Shown here: piece after piece, positions 33,218-43,055 of the stretch | How positions within the stretch are numbered: the first letter of the stretch is position 1 | How the letters are laid out: every line of letters begins with the position of its first letter | Assembly: GCA_023664325.1 (NCBI GenBank) | Contig: JAMPFS010000010.1 | Coordinates: 1-64,000, forward strand | Direction of reading: 5' to 3' | Length of the DNA: 64,000 bases | From: Clostridium sp. | GTDB lineage: Bacteria; Bacillota; Clostridia; Lachnospirales; Lachnospiraceae | Notes under the pieces: generated by a model | Told to the model about the DNA's origin: nothing | Database searches by the model: none | The model's input: the letters and a program-made list of their open reading frames with translations, nothing else | Translations under genes and position numbers: made by a program

Positions 33218-35977
33218 ATGGGGCGTTTTTCGAATTTTCTGGATAAAATTCAATTTAAGAAAAAAAGTACTAACATCGATATGGTATCAGAGCAGCATGA
33301 TAACATGGAACGTCAGCATGACAAGGCGATGGAACTGATTGACCACGGTATTTCGGAAGAAGCGATTAAAGCACTGAACCAGATTGCAGATATTGGCGTG
33401 ATGGAGGATCGGTACCAGCATTATGGCTGTGAAGCTTTGAAAATATTAGGTGAAGTTTACGAGACGGGTAAGTATAAGCAGATTAAGGTAAATGTCGATC
33501 GGGAATTGTCTATCAAATATTATGAGCGGTATATCAAGCTGGTAGAGGATGGGGATTTACTTTATAAGCTTGGCTTGCTGATGTTGGATGTACAGAATTT
33601 TTCAAAAGCAATCACTTATCTGGAAAAAGCTGCCTCCTATGATGTGAAGCAGGCATATATGCGCCTCGGAGATATTTATGAGCAGGGTTTAAACCGGATT
33701 GACGAGATGGGACAAAAAAGTGATTTTGTGGTTCCGATTGATATTGAGAAGGCGAAGTCATGGTATCAGAAACTGGCAGATAAAGGTGATGAGAAGGCGA
33801 AAGCAGCGGTAGAGCGAATTGAATATAATGAGACACATGCGGATAGTATTGAGTTTGAGGAAAAGGATAAGATTTATTCTCAGATTTCCGAAAAGCGGAA
33901 GGCAAAAGGAATTGAGTTTCATTATAAGGCACAGGATGCCACACAGCTTCAGTATCAGTATACCTATGTTCACGATCAGGTAGATGGATATATTCATAAG
34001 CTGCCAAAGGACTGGGTAAAGAGTATTGATGTAGATACGGATGAGGAATATTATGCACCGAGCCATACATATACGGATTTTGCAATCTATGTGACTTATA
34101 CAACGGTTCCTAAGGACTCGGAGCGCAAGGTGGATGATTTTCTCTACTATCAGAATGAAGCATATGACTGTGAACTGAATATCACCCCTTATATTACAGA
34201 GTATGCGAATGGTATTTCGGCAAGATTTTATCACAAGGATCTGGACAGAGGCATTGTAACCTTTGTCTTTAAGCAGAAGAACCGCTGGGCATGCCTGCGT
34301 TTCGTGTGTTCCACTATGGATATCATGGAACAATATAACGAAATCATCTTTGAGGTTGCCAATTCGTTTGCTTTTGTCATTCCAACCCTGTTAAGTGATA
34401 AGAGCGCCAATCGTACCGAGATTCAGTATTATAATGAAGCGGTTTACTATTATAATATGGAAGATTACGATAAGGCAATGAAAAATGCATCCATTGCCAT
34501 TCAGCACGGAAGCAGTAAGGCGAGTTATCTGTTGATTGAGCTTTATTTTGACGAGGACAGTCCGTACCGCGATATCAGTAAGACGATTAATTATGCAAAG
34601 CAGTTATTTGAATCCAACAAAGATCCGGATCTGGCATTTTTGATTGGCAATATTTATGACCAGCAGCTTAAGAACTATTCGGAAGCGAAGTCATGGTATG
34701 AGAGCGCCGACCGACTTGGGCATAAGCGTGTATCTTTCTATTTGGGAAGATTTTACTATTATGGACTGATGGATGGCAAGCGTGACGGTGAAAAAGCGCT
34801 GTCTTATCTGAAAAAGGCGCTGGAAAATGGTATCTTTGAAGCGGAGCCGTATATCAGGGATATTGAGAATTTAGGTGAACCGAAACAGTTGCAGTCTACC
34901 GTAGAGATGTGGGAGCGCGCTGTGAAAGAAGGAATTGCGGATACTGCTTTCAAGGTGGCAATGAATAAAAAGGAGCAGGTTTTCTATCTTGCCAGTGATA
35001 ATGAGATTGAACAGGCATTTCTTGTGGCAATTAATTTGGGAAATGTTCAGGCGGCATATGAATATGGCGCATACTGCCAGATGAAGGAGAAAGAAGAGGG
35101 ATATAACGGACCGATTAAGAGTCTTGATTATTTCTACCGTGCCTATGAATCCGGTTATGAGGACTTTAGCAAGGAATATTTATATCAGGTTATAGAACAT
35201 AAGATTTCAAAGGGTGTTGCCGAGGATGAGAAGTTAAGGCTTTACTATGATGTGGCAAAGAAAGGTTCTGTTCCGGCGGTTAAGCAGATTTTGGGGATTG
35301 TTTCCTCGTTAGATGCCTCCCTTAAGGAGCTGTATGAAGGTCTTAAGGAAATTGTCAAGCAGGGAGATGTGGAGGCGCTTACTGCCATGCATATGATTGA
35401 GGAGAAGTTCAAGGAATTGCTGAACCCGGTTGAAAGTAATTCAAACAAGGTTATCCAGAATAAGTTCTTCCGTTTGCAGGTGCCGAAAAGCTGTACGGCA
35501 GTGATTAATGATGAGGGCGGTACGATTCGTTTTGCAGATTCAGTGGTAGAGTTTGCAGTGGCGGAAATGCCGGTTAAAGTTGAGAGTGAAGAAGAATACA
35601 ACAAAGTATTTAATTTGATTTACAAGGAGTATGCAGGTGAGGAGAATTCTGAAATCCTGGTTGCAAATTCCAGAATGGTTGGTTCGGGTATGCTGACAAG
35701 AAAAGCCGGAAACAACCGGTACAGTATTCTTTTAATCAGTACAAAGAACCAATACCTGTTTAAGTTAAGCTCGATTGACAGGAGAGAACTGATGCGTTTC
35801 AAGGAGCAGGCATTGGAAATTGCGCTAACGTTAGTAGAGTCCGGAGAAATTTATGTTGCCACAGGCGAGAAAGCTGGCAAGAATATCGGTCTTACCCTTC
35901 TTATTTCCGGCAGCAGTGATAACAGTATGTTATCCATCAGTAAGGATGATGATGACGAAGGTCTGGTATTTGTGTAG
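33218..35977 (+). CDS. Large Sel1/TPR-repeat protein
   Basis: A 919-residue cytoplasmic protein without signal or membrane segments. Several helical repeats of the Sel1 type are visible: GDLLYKLGLLMLDVQNFSKA near 110, AYMRLGDIYEQGLN near 150, and AFLIGNIYDQQLKNYSEAK near 480 with SFYLGRFYYYGLMDGKRDGE after it. Between the repeat blocks (about 240-385) is a beta-rich region, and a second such region (about 750-880) ends the protein. The two may be related scaffold domains. Function unknown; a protein-interaction platform is likely. AAGGAGAAGGGG precedes the ATG. It has its own terminator. Confidence 0.8.
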   Translation: MGRFSNFLDKIQFKKKSTNIDMVSEQHDNMERQHDKAMELIDHGISEEAIKALNQIADIGVMEDRYQHYGCEALKILGEVYETGKYKQIKVNVDRELSIKYYERYIKLVEDGDLLYKLGLLMLDVQNFSKAITYLEKAASYDVKQAYMRLGDIYEQGLNRIDEMGQKSDFVVPIDIEKAKSWYQKLADKGDEKAKAAVERIEYNETHADSIEFEEKDKIYSQISEKRKAKGIEFHYKAQDATQLQYQYTYVHDQVDGYIHKLPKDWVKSIDVDTDEEYYAPSHTYTDFAIYVTYTTVPKDSERKVDDFLYYQNEAYDCELNITPYITEYANGISARFYHKDLDRGIVTFVFKQKNRWACLRFVCSTMDIMEQYNEIIFEVANSFAFVIPTLLSDKSANRTEIQYYNEAVYYYNMEDYDKAMKNASIAIQHGSSKASYLLIELYFDEDSPYRDISKTINYAKQLFESNKDPDLAFLIGNIYDQQLKNYSEAKSWYESADRLGHKRVSFYLGRFYYYGLMDGKRDGEKALSYLKKALENGIFEAEPYIRDIENLGEPKQLQSTVEMWERAVKEGIADTAFKVAMNKKEQVFYLASDNEIEQAFLVAINLGNVQAAYEYGAYCQMKEKEEGYNGPIKSLDYFYRAYESGYEDFSKEYLYQVIEHKISKGVAEDEKLRLYYDVAKKGSVPAVKQILGIVSSLDASLKELYEGLKEIVKQGDVEALTAMHMIEEKFKELLNPVESNSNKVIQNKFFRLQVPKSCTAVINDEGGTIRFADSVVEFAVAEMPVKVESEEEYNKVFNLIYKEYAGEENSEILVANSRMVGSGMLTRKAGNNRYSILLISTKNQYLFKLSSIDRRELMRFKEQALEIALTLVESGEIYVATGEKAGKNIGLTLLISGSSDNSMLSISKDDDDEGLVFV

Positions 35978-35998
35978 AGTAGTATCTTGGGTGAAAGG

Positions 35999-36026
35999 AG
36001 CTGTTGCATTGTCAACAGCTTCTTTT
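35999..36026 (+). terminator. Terminator after the Sel1-repeat gene
   Basis: AGCTGTTG (35999-36006) pairs with CAACAGCT (36013-36020), followed by TCTTTT. Confidence 0.8.
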
Positions 36027-36077
36027 GCTATCCGCAGAATCAGACAATGGAGAAACTCATTATATTAGGAGCAAAGA

Positions 36078-37553
36078 ATGTTAACAATCCCAATCAATGT
36101 GAAAAGTAAAGTGCCAATTTATGAGCAGATTTATAAATATATTAGAGAAGAGATAAAAAATGGCAGTATTCCCTGTGGAGTAAGACTTCCATCCGAACGT
36201 GGGCTGGCGGTACATCTTGAGGTGAGCAGAAATACAGTGAATATGGCGTATGGACAGCTTCTGTCAGAGGGATATATTGAAGCAAAACCGAAAAGAGGAT
36301 ATTTTGTATGCAATCTGGAAAACCTCTATATAGAAGAAAAAGATACACAGGCAGCCGCAGACAGCCGGGAGGGAAGGGCAGAAAACGGGTATTTGAAAAA
36401 GGGTGCGGGAAAGGAGACGGAATATAAAATAGACTTTTCGCCAAGCGGCGTGGATATGGAATATTTTCCCTATGGTAAATGGAGAAAACTCATGAAGGAA
36501 TGTCTGATTGATGATAACCGGGAACTTTTTTTAGCCGGGGAAAATCAGGGAGAACTGTCGCTGCGAACGGCAGTGCAGCAGTATCTTTATCAATCCAGAG
36601 GTGTAAAATGTGATGTGGAACAGATTGTGATCGGAGCGGGAAGTGATTATATGCTTCTTTTGCTGAGCCGGATTTTTAATTATAAGTGTGTAGTGGGGAT
36701 GGAAAATCCGGGTTACAGACAGGCGTGTACCATTTTTCAAAGCGTGGGCTATGATGTTGTGCCGGTTTCCGTGGATGACCAGGGGATGAAAACAGAAACG
36801 TTAGAAGGAATTTCTGCCGATCTTGCCTATGTAACCCCCTCTCACCATTTTCCGGTGGGAACGGTAATGTCAGCCGGCAGGAGACAACGCCTGCTGGCAT
36901 GGGCGGCAAAGGGGGAGCAGCGGTATATCATTGAGGATGATTATGACAGTGAGTTTCGCTATTTTGGGAAACCGATTCCGGCATTGCAGAGCCAGGATCC
37001 TTTTGGCAAGGTGATTTATCTTGGCACGCTTTCTAAGGCAATTGCGCCGGGAATCCGCCTAAGCTTTATGGTATTGCCGTGGACATTGGTAAAACGGTAT
37101 CGGTCAGAGGCAGGCTTTTATTTTTCCACTGTTTCCAGAATCGACCAGAAGGTAATTGGCGAATTTCTGTTACAGGGGCATTTTGAGCGGCATCTAAACC
37201 GGATGCGGAAAATATACCGGGGAAAACATGATATTTTAGTGCAGGCATTGAAAGATTCAAAGATACCGTTTAGGGTGGCGGGGGATAGCGCAGGACTTCA
37301 TGTGCTGCTACAGCTTCCGGAAAAATGTGAAAATGCCCGGCATATTGAGAAAATGCTTGTTCAAATGGCAGAGAAACAGGATGTTAAGGTGTATCCACTG
37401 TCAGACTATTATATGGAAGAAGAGGAGCGGTATCCCGCTGTCTTAGTGGGTTTTGCCCGGCTTACGGAAATGGAGATTACAGAGGGGATCCGTTTGTTAA
37501 AAGAGGCATGGGAGTGGACGCTAATCAGAAATTCAATTTACAAGACACAGTAA
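36078..37553 (+). CDS. MocR/PdxR-type regulator (GntR HTH plus aminotransferase fold)
   Basis: A 491-residue chimeric regulator. The N-terminal GntR winged helix (about 10-78) reads VPIYEQIYKYIREEI and LPSERGLAVHLEVSRNTV. A linker (about 85-125) follows, then a class I aminotransferase fold with YVTPSHHFPVG, IEDDYDSEFRY and the PLP-lysine segment YLGTLSKAIAPGIR. Family members sense PLP or an amino-compound adduct. Common targets are pdxST, GABA, taurine or transporter genes; none is adjacent, so the target is unknown. AGGAGCAAAG precedes the ATG. Confidence 0.9.
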   Translation: MLTIPINVKSKVPIYEQIYKYIREEIKNGSIPCGVRLPSERGLAVHLEVSRNTVNMAYGQLLSEGYIEAKPKRGYFVCNLENLYIEEKDTQAAADSREGRAENGYLKKGAGKETEYKIDFSPSGVDMEYFPYGKWRKLMKECLIDDNRELFLAGENQGELSLRTAVQQYLYQSRGVKCDVEQIVIGAGSDYMLLLLSRIFNYKCVVGMENPGYRQACTIFQSVGYDVVPVSVDDQGMKTETLEGISADLAYVTPSHHFPVGTVMSAGRRQRLLAWAAKGEQRYIIEDDYDSEFRYFGKPIPALQSQDPFGKVIYLGTLSKAIAPGIRLSFMVLPWTLVKRYRSEAGFYFSTVSRIDQKVIGEFLLQGHFERHLNRMRKIYRGKHDILVQALKDSKIPFRVAGDSAGLHVLLQLPEKCENARHIEKMLVQMAEKQDVKVYPLSDYYMEEEERYPAVLVGFARLTEMEITEGIRLLKEAWEWTLIRNSIYKTQ

Positions 37554-37612
37554 AAATGGTATATTAGGATTAGAATTTTGTGGATGGATGATCGGTAACA
37601 GGAGGTGTTTGG

Positions 37613-38905
37613 ATGTATCGCATAATCATGAATGATTTGATGAACTGGTATGAGAATGGACAGGATAAGGCATTGCTTCTAAAAGGAGCAAAGGATGTCG
37701 GAAAGAGTTGGACACTGATTGACTTTGGACAGGGATTTTATAAGCAGATGTTATATGTGGATTTTGAGAAGGATCCGGAGGTATACGCACTGTTCAAACA
37801 GGGCAGCCGTATACGTGCCGAAAAACTGTTGGCAGCTCTTTGCATGTATTGCGACCGTACCTTTGTGGAGGGGGAGACCATTCTTATATTTGATGAGGTG
37901 CATCTCTATCCCAAGGCTGTCGAGGCTGTTATGAGTTTGAAACAGCAAAAGCCGGAGCTTTCGGTCTGCATGATCGCCTCCACACTGGGCAGGATTCCCC
38001 ATGAGGCAGAATATGAGGCAGAGATAATGGAGCTTACCCTTTATCCAATGACATTTGAGGAGTTTTTAACGGCAAATAAAGCACAGGATTTGTGTAAGCA
38101 TATTGAAAAACAGAAAATCGAGCCGGTAGAAACCGCTGTCGTGGATGAGATTACGGAATATCTGAAGATATTCTATATGACAGGCGGAATGCCGATTGTG
38201 GTGCTTGACTATGTGAAAAATCATGATATGAACCGTGTGGATGCTATTTTAAAGGCGCTGCTTGCCCGTAGCAGCGAGCATATTAACCGTTATGTTCCGA
38301 AAGCCCTTGAGCTAAAGGTAAATAAAATCTGGAACAGTATTCCAATCCAGATGAAAAAAGATAACCGTAAGTTTATGTACCAGTATGTGGATGAGAAAGC
38401 GCGGGCAAGGGAGTATGAAAAAGCGGTAGAATGGCTGGTGGAGACAGGCTTGGTGCGCAAGGTGAACCGGATTCGGGAAGGAATTGCGCCGCTATCCGAG
38501 CAGGTTGACGAAAAATCTTTTGAATTATACCATTTGGATCACGGTTTGCTTCGGATAATGTGTGGAGTTCCTTATAACCAGTTGCAGATAGAAGATGAAT
38601 TGTTAGAGGATGTCAACGGTGCGCTGTTAGAACAGTTTGTGCTTTCGGAGCTTACCATGAACAAGACTGTGGAATGTCTCTATTTTTGGATTTCGGGTGC
38701 GACAGCCAGAGTGGATTTTGTCTTTGAAGATGACGGAGAAGTGGTGCCGGTGGACGTTCAGTCAAGAACAAGGAGAAAGGCACAGAGTATCAAGGTATTC
38801 CACAGTAAGTATAACAATCATATGGCTATTCGGATCTCCCTTGATGAGCTGGGATTTTACAAGGGCATTTTGAATATTCCTCTCTACGGTTTATGGAACT
38901 TCTAA
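37613..38905 (+). CDS. AAA-14/DUF4143 family ATPase
   Basis: A 430-residue protein. The P-loop is KGAKDVGKSW near residues 24-33 and the Walker B ILIFDEVH is near 91-98. The central EFLTANKAQDL segment and the C-terminal DUF4143 region (VDEKSFELYHLDHGLLR, LLEQFVLSEL, DFVFEDDGEVVPVDVQ) follow. The last part resembles a PD-(D/E)XK fold. Such ATPases are abundant in Clostridia, often in variable copies. AGGAGG precedes the ATG. It may be functionally parallel to the DUF1703 protein at 3825-5522. Confidence 0.88.
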   Translation: MYRIIMNDLMNWYENGQDKALLLKGAKDVGKSWTLIDFGQGFYKQMLYVDFEKDPEVYALFKQGSRIRAEKLLAALCMYCDRTFVEGETILIFDEVHLYPKAVEAVMSLKQQKPELSVCMIASTLGRIPHEAEYEAEIMELTLYPMTFEEFLTANKAQDLCKHIEKQKIEPVETAVVDEITEYLKIFYMTGGMPIVVLDYVKNHDMNRVDAILKALLARSSEHINRYVPKALELKVNKIWNSIPIQMKKDNRKFMYQYVDEKARAREYEKAVEWLVETGLVRKVNRIREGIAPLSEQVDEKSFELYHLDHGLLRIMCGVPYNQLQIEDELLEDVNGALLEQFVLSELTMNKTVECLYFWISGATARVDFVFEDDGEVVPVDVQSRTRRKAQSIKVFHSKYNNHMAIRISLDELGFYKGILNIPLYGLWNF

Positions 38906-38949
38906 AAGCTGCAAGTATGCAGCGACGATACATTTGGAGGTACTTTTGA

Positions 38950-39498
38950 ATGAAATGGTGGTCTCATTTAAAGACAATTAATCATCATAAATGGCTTGTT
39001 ATGAAGTCCTGTTTTCGCTTAGGTCTGATTAAGCAGGGACTTCTGCATGATCTGTCAAAGTACAGTCCGACGGAGTTTTTAGTAGGGGTAAAATACTACC
39101 AGGGTAACAGAAGCCCTAACAATGCAGAACGGGAAGACAAGGGCTATACCTCGGCATGGCTGCACCATAAGGGGCGCAATAAGCATCACATGGAATACTG
39201 GGTGGATTATGATCTGAAAAATGGCGGGCTGACAGGAATGGAGATGCCGGTCAAATATGTGGTGGAGATGTTTTGTGACAGGGTGGCGGCAAGCAAGAAT
39301 TATAACAGAGGCACTTATCAGGATTCCTTTCCGTTAGAGTATTATCGGAAAGGGAAATCGAAATATCTTTTGCATCCCAGGACAGCAGAGCTTTTGGAAC
39401 GTCTGCTTGTAATGCTGGCAGAGCAGGGGGAAGATGCAGTACTTGAGTATATCAAAAAGAATATTCTGACAAAAGAAGTACGCCGGGAAAGGGTTTGA
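38950..39498 (+). CDS. DUF5662 family protein
   Basis: A 182-residue protein of the DUF5662 family. The histidine-rich pattern WSHLKTINHHK, LLHDLSKYSPTEF and AWLHHKGRNKHHMEYW suggests a metal-binding, HD-like helical fold. No enzyme activity is established for the family. GGAGG precedes the ATG by 10 bases. It lies 44 bases after the DUF4143 gene and ends 20 bases before dnaE. Confidence 0.82.
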   Translation: MKWWSHLKTINHHKWLVMKSCFRLGLIKQGLLHDLSKYSPTEFLVGVKYYQGNRSPNNAEREDKGYTSAWLHHKGRNKHHMEYWVDYDLKNGGLTGMEMPVKYVVEMFCDRVAASKNYNRGTYQDSFPLEYYRKGKSKYLLHPRTAELLERLLVMLAEQGEDAVLEYIKKNILTKEVRRERV

Positions 39499-39518
39499 CA
39501 TTTGTACGGAGGGAAGAT

Positions 39519-42500
39519 ATGGGCTTTACACATTTGCATGTGCATACACAATACAGTCTGTTAGATGGCGCATCAAAAATTAACGAATTAATTGCACGGA
39601 CAAAAGCGCTGGGCATGGACAGCATAGCAATCACAGATCATGGTGTCATGCATGGAGTGATTGAATTTTATAAAGAGGCGGTAAAGGCTGGCGTCAAGCC
39701 AATTATCGGCTGTGAGGTATATGTGGCGCCGGGTTCCAGGTTCGACCGGGAAGCGGGCAGGGGCGAGGAACGCTACTATCACCTGGTATTGCTCGCAGAA
39801 AATGATACAGGTTATCACAATCTGATGAAGATCGTGACCCTGGGGTATACCGAAGGCTATTATTATAAGCCCCGTGTGGATAAAGAGGTTTTGGCGAAAT
39901 ACCATGAGGGCATTATTGCGCTTTCTGCCTGTTTAGCAGGGGAGGTTGCCACATTTTTGAGGATGGGATTTTATGAGGAGGCAAAAAAGGCAGCCGTTGT
40001 CTATGAGGAGATATTTGGCAGGCATAATTTCTTTCTGGAATTGCAGGATCACGGGATTTTGGAGCAGAAGACAGTGAATCAGGGCTTGCTGCGCATATCA
40101 CAGGAGACAGGAATAGAGTTAGTCGCTACAAATGATATACATTATGTAATGGAAAGTGATGTGGAAGCGCATGACATTCTTCTGTGTATTCAAACGGGTA
40201 AAAAGCAAAAGGATGAAGACCGCATGCGGTATGATGGAGGACAGTACTACCTGAAGTCTCCGGAGGAAATGGAGAAGCTGTTTCCATATGCAAAACAGGC
40301 ATTGGACAATACCGTTGAAATTGCAAAACGGTGTAATGTGGAGATTGTGTTTGGCGAGCAGAAGGTGCCGAAGTTCAAAGTTCCAGAGGGGTTTACATCC
40401 GAGAGTTATCTCCGCGCGCTGTGTGAGGAGGGATTGCAGAGAAAGTATGATCCCATTACAGAGGAGATTCAAAACCGGTTTGAATATGAGCTTGATACTA
40501 TTCAGGCTATGGGGTTTGTAGACTACTTCCTGATTGTTTGGGATTTTATCAAATTTGCAAAAGATCATGACATTCCGGTGGGGCCGGGACGTGGTTCCGC
40601 TGCGGGCTCCATCGTCAGCTATTGTCTAAACATCACAGAAGTCGAACCAATGAAGTATGATTTGCTGTTTGAACGTTTCTTGAATCCGGAGCGTGTGACA
40701 ATGCCGGATATTGATATTGACTTTTGCCCGGAGCGCCGGCAGGAAGTTATTGATTATGTTATAGATGTATATGGTAAGGATAATGTGGTAAGAATAGCGA
40801 CCTTTGGTACTATGGCTGCCAAAATGGTTATCCGGGATGTAGGGCGGGTTTTGGATATGCCTTATGCGGAGGTTGACCAGATTGCCAAAATGATTCCTAT
40901 GGGAAAAAACGGCGCCAAAATCACAATTTCGGAATCAATACAAATGGTTCCGGAGTTAAAACGGGCATATGAGGAGGATTCAGATGTCCGGTATCTGCTT
41001 GATATGGCACAAAAACTAGAGGGATTAAAGCGAAATGCATCCACACATGCTGCGGGTGTTGTGATTGGACAACAGCCAATCTGGGAATATGTTCCGCTGT
41101 TCCTCGGTACGGAAAATGCGGTTACAACACAGTTTGAAAAAGATCCGATTGAGGAACTTGGACTGTTAAAGATGGATTTTCTGGGTCTTCGTAATTTGAC
41201 CGTCATCCGGGATACTGTCCGAAATGTGAAGGAAAGCCAGGGAATAGATATAGATATTGCCCATTTAGATATGACAGATGAACAGGCTTATGATTTGATA
41301 AGTTCCGGGCAGACAGATGGTATCTTCCAGGTCGAAAGCAATGGCATGAAAAGCTTTATGAAGGGTTTAAGGCCGCGTAATATAGAAGATCTGACAGCAG
41401 GAATTTCACTGTACCGTCCGGGACCGATGGATTTTATTCCGGTTTACTTAAAAAACAGGGAGCATCCGGAGAGTATTCATTATGACTGTCCGCAGCTTCA
41501 GAAAATATTAGAACCAACCTTCGGCTGCATTGTTTATCAGGAGCAGGTTATGCAGATCGTTATGGAGCTTGCCGGCTATACTATGGGACGAAGCGATTTG
41601 GTGCGGCGCGCAATGGCAAAAAAGAAAGCGGATGTCATGAAAAAGGAACGTCAGAATTTTGTATATGGCAACGAGAAAGAACATGTTCCGGGATGTATCA
41701 ATAATGGAATCAGTGAGGCGGTAGCAAACAAAATCTTTGATGAGATGATTACCTTTGCCGAATATGCATTTAACAAATCCCACGGTGTGGTATACAGTGT
41801 TGTGACATTCCAGACTGCATACCTGAAAGCGCACTATACAAAAGAATTTATGGCGGCGCTTATCAGCACTACGCTCGATCATCCTGCAAAGCTTTCCAAA
41901 TACATTATTGAATGCCGGCAGCTTGGGATTTCCATTTTGCCGCCGGATATCAATGAGGGGTACAGCGATTTTTCCGTGTGTGAAAAGGGCATCCGTTATG
42001 GGCTGACCGCGCTTAAGAGTGTGGGCAAATCTGTGATTGATGCAGTGGTGGAGGAACGGAATGCAAATGGGAAATATAAGAGCCTGAAGGACTTTATCAG
42101 CCGTTTGTCGGGTAAAGAGGTTAATAAGCGGACGATTGAAAGCTTTATCAAGTCAGGAGCCTTTGACTGCTTTGGGGTGAACAGAAGGCAGATGATGATG
42201 GTCTATGTGCAGATTATTGATTCCGTGAACCAGGAGCGCAAATCTGCCATGTCCGGACAGATGTCACTGCTTGATTTTCTCGGTGAGGAGGAAAAGAAGG
42301 ATTTTGAGGTGGTTTATCCGGATGTGTCTGAGTATGATAAAATGGAACTGCTTGCAAATGAGAAAGAAGTGGTCGGATTTTATGTCAGTGGACATCCGCT
42401 TGACGATTACGAGCAGCTTATGAGTAAAAATGTGGATGCGACTACGGAAGACTTTTTGATCGAAGAAGCAGAGGATGAAATCGGAATAGAGGAAAATCGT

Positions 42501-43031
42501 TCCCAGACAAAGGCAAAGGATCAGGTGTTTTACACGATTGGCGGCATGATTGCCGGAAAAACCGTGAAACTGACGAAGAATAACCAGAATATGGCATTTA
42601 TTACTTTGGAAGATTTATATGGGTCGGTAGAAGTGGTCGTATTTCCAAAAAAATATGAACAATACCGGCAGTATTTAGAGCAGGATGCGAAGATTTTTGC
42701 ATATGGAAGGGCATCCGTTAATGAAAAAGAGGCAAAACTGCTGCTGGAAAAGCTGGTGCCGTTTGAGCAGGTTCCAAAGAAAGTCTATCTGCAATGTGAG
42801 AATAAAGAAGCTTATACGCAGCAGGAACAGAAGCTTTATGAAATATTAGACCGATACCCGGGCGATAGCGCTGTGACAGTCTGCCTGAAACAGGAGAAGC
42901 AGCGCAAGGAGCTTGGCAGGCAGTTTAATGTGTCAGTTGGCGAAGCGCTTTTTAAGGAGTTGAAGGAGCTGCTTGGCGATGGCAGGGTGCTTGCAATGGA
43001 TGACAGGCTGAATATGGCAGCCGTTCGTTAA
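39519..43031 (+). CDS. dnaE: DNA polymerase III subunit alpha
   Basis: A 1170-residue replicative polymerase subunit of the DnaE type. The PHP domain opens with FTHLHVHTQYSLLDG and AITDHGVMHG. The catalytic palm has GPGRGSAAGSIVSY and PDIDIDFCPERR, with the metal-binding Asp residues. After the fingers and a helix-hairpin-helix (SFIKSGAFDCFG) comes an OB fold (FYTIGGMIAGKTV), a beta-clamp motif region and a C-terminal domain. ATG at 39519 with GGAGGGAAG upstream is the best start. DnaE in Firmicutes works beside PolC; which one is the main polymerase is not visible here. Confidence 0.96.
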   Translation: MGFTHLHVHTQYSLLDGASKINELIARTKALGMDSIAITDHGVMHGVIEFYKEAVKAGVKPIIGCEVYVAPGSRFDREAGRGEERYYHLVLLAENDTGYHNLMKIVTLGYTEGYYYKPRVDKEVLAKYHEGIIALSACLAGEVATFLRMGFYEEAKKAAVVYEEIFGRHNFFLELQDHGILEQKTVNQGLLRISQETGIELVATNDIHYVMESDVEAHDILLCIQTGKKQKDEDRMRYDGGQYYLKSPEEMEKLFPYAKQALDNTVEIAKRCNVEIVFGEQKVPKFKVPEGFTSESYLRALCEEGLQRKYDPITEEIQNRFEYELDTIQAMGFVDYFLIVWDFIKFAKDHDIPVGPGRGSAAGSIVSYCLNITEVEPMKYDLLFERFLNPERVTMPDIDIDFCPERRQEVIDYVIDVYGKDNVVRIATFGTMAAKMVIRDVGRVLDMPYAEVDQIAKMIPMGKNGAKITISESIQMVPELKRAYEEDSDVRYLLDMAQKLEGLKRNASTHAAGVVIGQQPIWEYVPLFLGTENAVTTQFEKDPIEELGLLKMDFLGLRNLTVIRDTVRNVKESQGIDIDIAHLDMTDEQAYDLISSGQTDGIFQVESNGMKSFMKGLRPRNIEDLTAGISLYRPGPMDFIPVYLKNREHPESIHYDCPQLQKILEPTFGCIVYQEQVMQIVMELAGYTMGRSDLVRRAMAKKKADVMKKERQNFVYGNEKEHVPGCINNGISEAVANKIFDEMITFAEYAFNKSHGVVYSVVTFQTAYLKAHYTKEFMAALISTTLDHPAKLSKYIIECRQLGISILPPDINEGYSDFSVCEKGIRYGLTALKSVGKSVIDAVVEERNANGKYKSLKDFISRLSGKEVNKRTIESFIKSGAFDCFGVNRRQMMMVYVQIIDSVNQERKSAMSGQMSLLDFLGEEEKKDFEVVYPDVSEYDKMELLANEKEVVGFYVSGHPLDDYEQLMSKNVDATTEDFLIEEAEDEIGIEENRSQTKAKDQVFYTIGGMIAGKTVKLTKNNQNMAFITLEDLYGSVEVVVFPKKYEQYRQYLEQDAKIFAYGRASVNEKEAKLLLEKLVPFEQVPKKVYLQCENKEAYTQQEQKLYEILDRYPGDSAVTVCLKQEKQRKELGRQFNVSVGEALFKELKELLGDGRVLAMDDRLNMAAVR

Positions 43032-43055
43032 TAAAAAGTGAGACGGGAGAGTACC

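Noticed and set aside
36078..37553. Plain aminotransferase annotation
   Set aside because: The N-terminal GntR helix-turn-helix is complete, so it is a MocR-type regulator.
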